A stretch of DNA of 64,000 nucleotides from Hepsetus odoe (taxonomy: Eukaryota; Chordata; Actinopteri; Characiformes; Hepsetidae): positions 10,874,535 to 10,938,534 of the forward strand of contig CM029387.1 in NCBI GenBank assembly GCA_017165825.1, in the 5' to 3' direction. The notes below the pieces were generated by a model. It searched no databases and was not told the DNA's origin. It saw only the letters and a program-made list of their open reading frames with translations. Both the position numbers and the translations under genes were made by a program. Below, piece after piece: positions 48,301-58,914 of this stretch (position 1 is its first letter; each line of letters begins with the position of its first letter).

Positions 48301-49971
48301 TGAAGAGCTCTTGTATTGTATTTTCTTAACTTGATTGATTAATGTGCCAAAACTGTGTCTATAAGACTGATAAATATAAATGATCTCTGCCCTCATTACC
48401 AGCCCCCTTAAATGTGCCTCAGTCAGCAATCACAGAAACTCCCAACTTTATCATGAATGGCCAGGGCTAAACTACTGTAAGCATAGAGTTCAAAATGGAC
48501 CACTGTTGTTGATTTTCACATATGAATGAGGAAAAAGCTTTCTATGATTTGGGCCCATAAAAGACAATCTCAGTGCTGAAACTTAACATTTTTGTGTTTT
48601 TATATACCAAAATCTTACAATCTCCAATGTAAAGAAATACAGTGAAACAAATAAATAATTCATTCAATAGATCAACCTTATCGTTCCATCACAGTAGCTG
48701 TTTATTTAAAGCTTTAAAAATTAACCAAATAATTTTCTTGATTAATACTGATGTTTAAACATGTTTAAAATGAAAGATAATTGTACAACTTTTACATTGC
48801 CTAGATCATAAGGTTTTGGCAGAATGCCTATGATGATAGAGGCTGTAAGCTGAGAGTGTGTATTGTGAGCTGAAGCACAGAACTGGATGGTTGTGTTTGT
48901 GTGTGCATGTGTGATCAGATGTCTCAAGGCATGTGTATCAGTTTCCCAATGAAAACACTCTGTTCATTCCACTACCTCCTCTGTTGATTTCTTCTTCTGG
49001 CCTCTGCACTGTTCCAGCTCCAGCCAGACGTCCCACCTCAGCAGGGAGGATGAAGAGGGTAGCTTGAGCATACCAGGTGAGGAAGATGAATACAATGTCT
49101 TCTTGGCACAGTTAATTGAACCAGCATCACCAAACCATTGGAGAACATCTACTAGGTGAGTGCGCACCGATTCACTTGAATTGCGTTTCACATATCAGCA
49201 TAGTTTGGATAGTACTTACTGCTTAGATGTTTCCTGACATTTCTGTTACACCTGTACTTCTTTGTTATATATAGTTACATGCAAAGGTTTGAACACGACT
49301 AGTCAAATTATGTTTGCTTGATTTTCAACAATATATAAAAATAGGTCTACAGAGAAATCAAATACAACATATTCTCTACAAATTTTACTTAGAAGTGTAG
49401 CAATAAGAGAATTAACCTTGTGCATTTAATATGACTCATTCTGACCATCATGATTTTTTAAACATTTCATTCTCTTATCTGAAGTACCTTTAAGATTATT
49501 GTATCTTTAGGGTCTTATTTCAAAAGTATTTGCTTTGTAGCCTGGTGTAACACCACTGCAGTTTAATCCCTCTTGTCTGTCTGTCATTGAAAGACCTGAT
49601 GCTCTCCCTAAGAACTCCTCAGAACATGCCAGCAAGTCACAGGTAACACATACCTTCAAATACATGCATTTATTAATTTAGGAAAGGCTTAACTATATAG
49701 TATTCATTATAATGATGTGATTATATTGATAAATAAGATAGTATATATGATTATATATTTAAATATAATTATATACATAATCCAGTCAATTCATTAGGCA
49801 CACTTTTATCTGCACTCTCGTCTCATCACTTCACTTACCTTAAAGGATTTTTTCGCGGCATCATTTGTTACCCATCTTTACACAGTTTGCCAATGATCAG
49901 ACCCTCACAGTACCACTAATGAGTAGGTAATCACTCTCAGCACTATGTCTTTGACACTAATGTGGTGGTGG

Positions 49972-50032
<61 letters not shown>

Positions 50033-52146
50033 TGTGTTTGTGTGTGTGTGGGCATCTCTGCTGAGCAGTATATCATGTAGCTGGTTGGATATTGTCAATA
50101 CTATGTAACAGTCTTACTGTCTGCTTTAGTGGTTACTTCTACCTTGTAGTTGGTGCTGCACAGTTTGTATTAGCTAAGCTGTATTTCTTTATTTATGGTC
50201 AGTTTCTGGACATAGGATACTGTTCTGGATCATTTTAGTTGGTAACTAAAGTGAAGTGGGAGTTTATAAACTTTTGAATGTCAGTGTCACAACCCAGCCA
50301 CTAGGGATGCACAAGCCAGTGTACAGTTAGATCCAGAAAAATTTGGACAGAGAGAATTTTTTTGTAATTTTGGTTCTGTACCACAGTTACCACAAATGCA
50401 AGTGAAGTGCAAACTGTAAACTTTAATTCAGTGGGTTCAATAAAAAGATTGCATAAAAATGTGAGGAATTAAAGTTTTTTTTAACACAATCCCTTCATTT
50501 CTGGGGCTCAAAAGTAAATGGACAAATAAAATAACTGAAAATAAAATGTTCATTTCTAATACTTGGTTGAAAACCCTTTGCTTGCAATGACCGCCTGAAG
50601 TCTTGAAGTCATGGACATCACCAGATGCTGGTTTCCTCCTTTTTAATGCTCTGCCAGGCCTTTACTGCAGCGGTTTTCAGTTGTTGTTTGTTTGTGGGCC
50701 TTTCTGTCCGAAGTGTAGTCATCAACAAGTGAAATGCTGCTCAGTTGGGTTCAGATCAGTTGTCTGACTTGGCCATTCAATTATATTCCACTTCTTTGCT
50801 TTAATAAACTCCTGGGTTGCTTTGGCTGTATGTTTTGGGTCATTGTCCATCTGTATTATGAAACGATGCCCAATCAATTTGACTGCATTTAGCTGGATTT
50901 GAGCAGGCAGTATGTCAGCTCAGAACACCTCAGAATTCATTTGGCTGCTTCTGTTCTGTGTCACATCATCGATAAAAACTAGTGTTTCAGTGCCACTGGC
51001 AGCCATACACACCCAAGCCATCACACTGCCTCTGCCGTGTTTTACAGATGATGTGGCACGCTTTGGATCATGAGCTGTTCTACGCCTTCTCCATACTTTT
51101 TTCTTACCATCATTCTGGTAGAGGTTAATCTTGGTTTCATCGGTCCAAAGAATGTTTTTTCCAGAACTGTGCTTGCTTTTTAGATGTTTTTTTTTTTTAG
51201 CAAAGTCTAATCTAGCCTTTCTATTCTTGAGGCTTATGAGTGGCTTGCACCTTGCAGTGCACCCTCTGCATTTACTTTCATGTAGTCTTCTCGTAATGGT
51301 AGACTTGGATATCAATACGCCGACCTCCTGAGAGTGTTGCTGACTTGGTTGGCGGTTGTGAAGGGATTTCTCTTTACCATGGAAATGATTCCATGATCAT
51401 CCACTACTGTTGTTTTTTGTGGATGTCCAGGTCTTTTTGCGTTGCTGAGTTCACCAGTGCTTTCTTTCTTTCTCAGGATGTACCAAGCTAGATTTTGCCA
51501 CTCCTAATATTGTAGCAGTTTCTTGGATGGGTTTTTTCTGTTTTCCCAGCTTAAAGATGGCTTATTTCACCTGCATGGAGAGCTCCTTCGACTGCATGTT
51601 TTCTGTTCACTGCAAAATCTTCCACATGCAAGCACCACAGCTCAGATCAACTCCAGGCCTTTTATCTACTTAATTGATAATGACGTAACGAAGGAATTGC
51701 CCACACCTGCCCATGAAATAGCCTTTGAGTCAACTGTCCAATTACTTTTGGTCCTTTTCTAAAGAGGGTGGCACAAGTTAAGGAGCTGGAACTCCTAAAC
51801 CCTTCATCCAATTTGAACGTGGATCCCCTCAAATGAAAGCTGGGAGTCTACACATTATGTCTATGTCCATTATATAACTATAATTGGAATGTTTCAGTAA
51901 ACAGGTACAAAAACTAAACTTGTGTCAGTGTCCAAATATATAGTAGAGTAGAGTAGAGTGATCTTTTATTATCCTACGAATGGGAAATTTGGGCGTTACA
52001 GGGCTCTTATAAAAGTGACAGGTGTACAGAAGAAGAAAAGAAAAAATATATAAAAAAATATAAAGATATAGAGAAAGAGGAACAAGTACAGGAGAAAAAA
52101 AAAAAAAAAGTAGAGGAGCTATAAATAAATAAACAATAAATTATAA

Positions 52147-52236
<90 letters not shown>

Positions 52237-55200
52237 CATATATATATATATACATATACATATCTACAAGAGTAATAATACACGGTAATAAATAAGTTTT
52301 GAATAAATTATAAATATAAGTAAACAAGTAGCAAAAAATATAAATATAAATGTGAATGTAATAATAAATAATAAATAAATGTAATAATAATAATAATAAT
52401 AAATGTAATAATAAATAATATTATACAATACAGTATTAATAATAATATTAATAATAACATACAATAATATATAATATATTATTGTATAATAAACATAAAC
52501 AATAATAAACAAGTAGTGTAATGTTATGTTATGTTGTGTTGTGGAGTCTGATGGCTGCAGGTAGGAATGACCTGCGGTAGCGTTCTTTCTTACACTGCGG
52601 GTGTAAGAGTCTGCTGCTGAACGAGCTGCTCAGTGCTCGTACAGTCTCGTGTAGGGGTGGGAGGTGTTGTCCATGATGGATGTTAGTTTGGACAACATCC
52701 TCTCCTCCCCTACCTGCTCGATGGACTTGAGCGGACAGTTCAGGACAGAGCTGGCCCTCTTGACCAGTTTGTTTAGTTTCCCTCTGTCCCTCTCTGCAAC
52801 TCTTCCACACCAGCAGACCACAACATAAAAAACAGCCGACGCTACCACAGTGTCATTAAATGTCCTCATGAGATGTTTGTTTACTCCAAAGGACCTCAGC
52901 CGCCTTAGCAGGTGTAGACGACTCAGGCCCTTTTTGTACAGAGCAGTAGTGTTAGTGGACCAGTCCAGTTTATTGTTGATGTGGACACCCAGGTATTTGT
53001 ACTCCTCCACCGTTTCAATGCACAAACCCTGGATGTCCACCGGTGTAACGGGGGGTGACTTCCTGCGGAAGTCAATCACCAGCTCCTTCGTCTTGCTGGC
53101 ATTGATGCGCAGATGATTTTGATCGCACCAACTGACAAAGTCACTGATGACCCCCCTGTATTCCTACTCATTCCCCTCCGACACACGACCAACAATATAT
53201 GGGCCTAACTGTATTTCTTTGTGCTGGTCCCAAGCCCGGATAAATGTGTAGGGTTACGTCAGGAAGGGCATCCAGTGTAAAACTTTTGCCAAATCAGTAT
53301 GTGGACAATGAAACAGATTTCCATACCGGATCGGTCGAGACCCAGTTTAACAACGACCGCCACCAGTGCTGTTAGCCTACACGGTACTGGTGGAAATTGG
53401 GCTACTGTTGGCCGAAGAAGAAAAAGAGGAGGAAGGCATGTTTGAAGGGAAGAGGAGAGAAAAAAGGGGAGGGGAGTGGAAGCGAGGGTAGGAACTTTGA
53501 ATGTTGGCAGCATGACTGAACAAGGTAGATAAATAGCTGATATGATGGAGAGAAGGAAGGTTGATGGAAGGGTATTATTTAATTGATAATGACATAACGA
53601 AGGAATTGCCCACATCTGCCTTTGAGTCAATTGTCCACTTTTGGTCCCTTTATAAAGAGGGTGGCACATGTCCAGAAGAGAGATGAGGATTATATTGGGA
53701 GGAGGATGTTGAAGAAGGAGCTGCCAGGAAAGAGGAAATGAGGAAGACCATAGAGGATGTTTATGGATGTGGTGAGAGAGGACATGCATATTGTCGGTTT
53801 GAAGGAGCTGTGGCAACCCCTAAACAGGAGCAGCCGAAAAAAAAAGAAGGAGAATGTCAGTGTCACTGCTGTGCTGAGAATAATCCACAACCAAAATAAT
53901 TGCTCATTGGTGGCATGTGGGGCTCTTGGGCATTGCTGAATGGGGGTAATGGGATGCTAATAAATGATTCAGAGCTGACAAAATGGACAGTGACTGTAGA
54001 AACATGTTAGGTGTACCTAATGAAGTGACTCATGTAAACAAAATAGTTTATGTTCATTTAAGTTACCTCATTAGATACCTACCTTGTGCCTACAGTCACT
54101 GTTTATTTTATCAGCATACATATGTTATGTTGGCAGTTGGAGAGATTTGTGAGTCCTGAGACAGACAGTGGTTTTGGCACTTCTGACCTGAGCTATCCAC
54201 CCACAAGACTGCACACACAGTGTAACACTGAGAGGTAAAACACCTACATATGCACAAACAGTACTTTGCAGAAGTCTTGAGCTGCAACTGATTTCATATT
54301 CTGCTTGCAAAGAGCCAGACTTTACTGTGTTTTTAATGTTATGTTCTCTAAGTTTCAACAGACAAACTTTTTGATCCCTGTACCTGACCAGTTTTGGATG
54401 AATGATTTTTTCTAAAGCAAGACATTGACCTACAGTACTGTGCAAAAGTTTTAGGCAGGTGTGAAAAATGCTGTAAACAAAGAATGCTTTCAAAAATGTA
54501 AGTGTTAATCATTTATTTTCATCAATCAACAAAATGCAGTGAATGAACAAAAGAGAAAAAATCTAAATCAAATCAATATTTGGTGTCACCACCCATCGCC
54601 TTCAAAACAGCATCAATCCTTCTAGGTACACTTGCACACAGTTTTTGAAGGAATGAACCAATGAACCATGGATGTAAAAATGCATAAACAGATGGTCTGT
54701 TAATTTCTGTTCATTTCTGGTCTGTTCAGAGGTCTGACAAAGACGGTAGAATTAGGAAGCTGCACTAGTGTTGTAATAATCAATGCTTTTAAGTGTTATT
54801 TACTTTTACATTAGCTCATTTAGCAGACACTTTTATCCAAAGCCAAATACAAGTGAGGAAATTAAATTTTAATTACACTAATTTCATTAATTAATTTTCC
54901 AGTCTGCATATATGGGCCCAGGTCTCATTGGTAGAGGGCTGAGGAGGTCAGCCCAGACATTCCTCTCCCCAGCAACTTCCAGCCACTAGCTCCTTCGGAG
55001 TGATCCCGAGGCACTCCCAGGCCAGCTGAAATATATAAAATCATGGCCAGTGTATTCTACGTCTGCCATCTGGTCTCCTCATAGTTGGTCTTGCTCAGAA
55101 CACCTCCACCCAGAGGAATCTAGGAAGCTTCCCAGATGCCTGGACAACCTTAACTGACTGCTTTCAGTTCCTCTGTTTATTTTCCATTTCATTTAACCCT

Positions 55201-58200
55201 TGCTCGTGAACAAAGTCCTGAGATCCTTGAACCCCTTCATTTGAGTAACTCATTACCATCGCGAAGGTGGCAGTCATACTTTTTTGGTGTAGCACAATGG
55301 ACTCCGACTTGTAGTCTCCTCACCTCTCTGCCTTGGGTCCTAGCAGGAGCTACATATTCCCAACAGCACAGCTCCCAAGTTCACTGGAGTACACAAACCC
55401 TTTCACCACGATGGGATTGAGATTTCAAGAAGGGAAATAACAGTGAAGAACACGTATAAATAAATTGGGAACGTAATTGTTTGTATGTGATTTGACAAAT
55501 TTTAACTTTACCTTCGAATATTGCATCATATTGTATAAGTCTGTACTTTGGTGAATCAATGTACTGATGTATAGGGAAAGATTAAGCAAGAAATTTCTAA
55601 ATAACATGTTTTTCTCTGTCAGTTCTTCGCCTTCTGATGTCGGAGGTGTGATAAGCACGAGCACATCCGATAATGAAGCATCCTGCTCTGACCAGCAAAC
55701 TGCAATGTCTTATCCAGCCTGGTCTGAAAGGCCCAAAATGGTAGAATCAGAGCCAAACCAACCTTTTAAGGATGGACACAATATCCACACTACCCAGAAT
55801 GCACCAAATGGACTGCACATTGCAGGAGAGGCACCAATGTATAATAAAGGTAAGCTACTTAGGCTACTGTACTGCTCAACATATTAATGAACACGTTTCA
55901 GATTAAATGTCCAAGGGTTATAGGTAGAAGAGAACTAAATAAAAAAAACTCACTGCATACTGTCTTTTAATTTTCTTATTGCTATAACACTAGAGACTGC
56001 CCCTCTCTATTCTACCCAACTGCAAGAGCCAAGCCAAGAAGAACAGTTATTACAGATACAGAGGCCTACTGTGGTTGAGGTGCCAACCAGAGACAAGCAT
56101 GTTTCCTGCTCTTGTCCCAAGTGAGCGCACTCATGTTTCTTCTCATACCATTAATTTCACTTTCAAAGATCAAATAATTTACAGGCTGGTCCCAAGTCAG
56201 TAAAACAAGACACAGTTTCTTTACTTTCATCATCATAGGTTTTTGTCATTGGAACTTATGCAAATTAACATTTCATTTGCTCACTTTTTCCTCTTAACCT
56301 ATATGTGGCATATAACTCCAGTACAAAAAGAACCAGACTTCAGACAACAAACATCACTTGTGCTATATGATCAATATAGCTAACAGAACTGGCAGTTTTT
56401 TTCCTCAAAGCAATTAAAGTTTTACAATTAAATTGCATTAGTAGCAATTTGAAAAGATGGTGCTTCACGTGATGGGGAGGCCTAACTAGATAGGCCTATC
56501 TAAATTACGGAGGAAAATTGAATGTGTTGCCCTTTTAAATAGAAAGTCTAATGTAATTAAGGCTAAAAGTTAAACTTGGTGTATAATTGCTGTGATTGTT
56601 TAGCAGTGAGGCTATTAGGGCACTGCAGTATGAGGTGTCTTGTCTGAAGATCTCACTGGAGGAGAGTCTGGCTCACTTGCCGCACCTGAGCATGCAAATG
56701 GAGCACCTGAGTAATATGTACATACAGGAGAAGAGACTAAGCAGTCGGCCCCGTCCTAGACATCAACACAGACCTCCTTCCAGCAGGTAACATTGGACAA
56801 GAAACAGTGTCCGTAATGATTTGTCTAGGTCCACCAAATACCCTGTATTCTCAGTCTTGGTTCTGTAATACACCTGTACTGTATTTTTTAGTGTTCTCTC
56901 TACTCCTCCACACCAATTAATCAGCTGCTTAATAAGCCCTTTCTCAGCTGAAGTGGGTGTGTTAGAGCATGACACAAAAAGATGCAGGATAGGAGAAATC
57001 AAGGCCTATGCTTGGAAGCAATGCTCTGAAATCGCAGATAGGGAGAGTGTTTCTGTTTTAATGAAGCAGATACCTGAACAATGATTTGCCCATTCTGAGG
57101 GTAGAAGACTGGAACTCCTCCAATACAGAGCCCGATAAGAGTAAAGGTAACAGTCTAAAGTGGCATACCTATCAAATGAAAAGTTGTGTCAGAATTTGAC
57201 AAAGTAAGTGCTTTTGTTTTCTTCCTTAGGAATATGCATGCATCCCAGAAGTCCCTCCAAGAGAAGTTTACATGACTTGAGATACTCTTCCACAGGTGAG
57301 TCCTGTTCTTGGTTCAATGCACAGTGAGATGTTACCAGAACCTGTTCATATATTCATTATTATGTTCATATATCCTATTTTCACCTATATTGTTTCTCTC
57401 TCTCCTTCTCAACAGCATCATTAGAGAGCCTGTTCCAGGATATGTCTCATAACAACCATCACAAGAGCAGTGCTGGGCATAGCAGCAATGTTAGCATTGG
57501 GCCACTCAGTGAAAACAGAAGAGATACGATTGAACCAACCGAGCAGAGCATCAAACTTAGCACTGGGCCAACCATCCATTACACCAAAACCAGTGCTGAG
57601 CCAGTTAATGGAAGTAATTCCAGTGTTGAACAAACCAATAACAGAAGTGGAGCGCATACTGTTCGCAGACGGTCAGGTGAGGACTAAACTTCTAAATCTA
57701 CATTCATTGTCTCATTGTAAAACAAAGTTTTTCTTTCTGTTACTTTCAGCACATGTACATAGAAAATGAGATGCTTTCCATTTTTAATTATTCAGTAATC
57801 ATATACAAAATTGATAACAGCACACATTTCATTTTAGTTCACATTATGAAATAATATATAACAACATGATCGTATATATCTACAAATATATGCTTTTGCG
57901 AGGTCCACCTTTAAAATTATTTAGGCACTTATTATTTGGACTTTGAATTTCATAATTTAGATGCAAAGTAACCACTAAGCATTATATATATATATATATA
58001 TATGTATTATACTATACTGTACTTCTACTGTATGTATTACACTACAGGAGAGAACTACTGCTTGATGGATAGACATTTACCCCTGCCACCTCATCCTCTC
58101 CATAAGCCTCTACTTCAGACCAACTATGGGTCCTGCAACAGCCTGCCTCCTGGGTAATCAGTCAGTCAATCAATGAATCAATCAGTCAATCTATCAATCA

Positions 58201-58868
58201 ACCAACCAGTCAATAAATCAGCCAGTCAATTAAAACAGCCGTTCAATATGCATGTGACTGTCTTAGTTTTAAGGTCTGGGATGAGCGATCGGAATCAGAA
58301 GTGCCCAGCAGGAGGCGCTCAACCCAATCAGACTCAGCAATGCTGCCCAGTAATGTTTATTTTCTGCGGACCTCACCACCTCCCTGCTCCCCCTGCAGGA
58401 CCAGAGGCAGGCCACGGAGGCAGAGAGTCAGCAAGGTCAGCAAGGCTTGGATAGTCAAATATCATCAGTTTCTTCCCAGATGCCCTTTTACACTAATAAC
58501 TCACGTGCTCTCTTAGATCAGTTAAGAGTTGAATCTGGTTCTAGATCTGTGTGTTCTTATGTTTGCTTTTGTTTAGTCTAAAGTAGTGAAGCCCTAGCCT
58601 TTTATGCTGAAGTCGGTCCAGCTTTCTGAATAAGGCTCAATACCAAGCAGCCAGAGACACCCAGGCTCATTTGCTGACATTAGTCCCAAACAAACACCGT
58701 TAACCCTAAAAGAAAACTTTATTAGGTGTTTGGTTCATTAAGCCACACCAGTTTTATAACTATAACTTTATAACTTATGAAATAAGGAAGAAATAAAATA
58801 TATTCAAAATGTGGGGCCATGTATGGCCATTTTAAGATGCTCAAGTTTAATGATAGTACAGTGCAAAT

Positions 58869-58914
<46 letters not shown>

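Larger units (their letters stand above)
50323..53212 (-). mobile_element. Tc1-like transposon split by a nested LINE
   Basis: Left terminal repeat near ACAGTTAGATCCAGAAAAAT and right terminal repeat ending GGGCCTAACTGTA. The minus strand encodes a decayed transposase with KNILWTDETKINLYQNDGKK, GSVMAWVCMAASG and related DDE-domain residues, one of the three acids being in the WTDE motif. A 1252-bp LINE insertion (51942-53193) separates the right end. Confidence 0.85.

Noticed and set aside
52150..52234. CRISPR-like regular repeat
   Set aside because: A simple (TATC)n microsatellite without spacers, in eukaryotic DNA.
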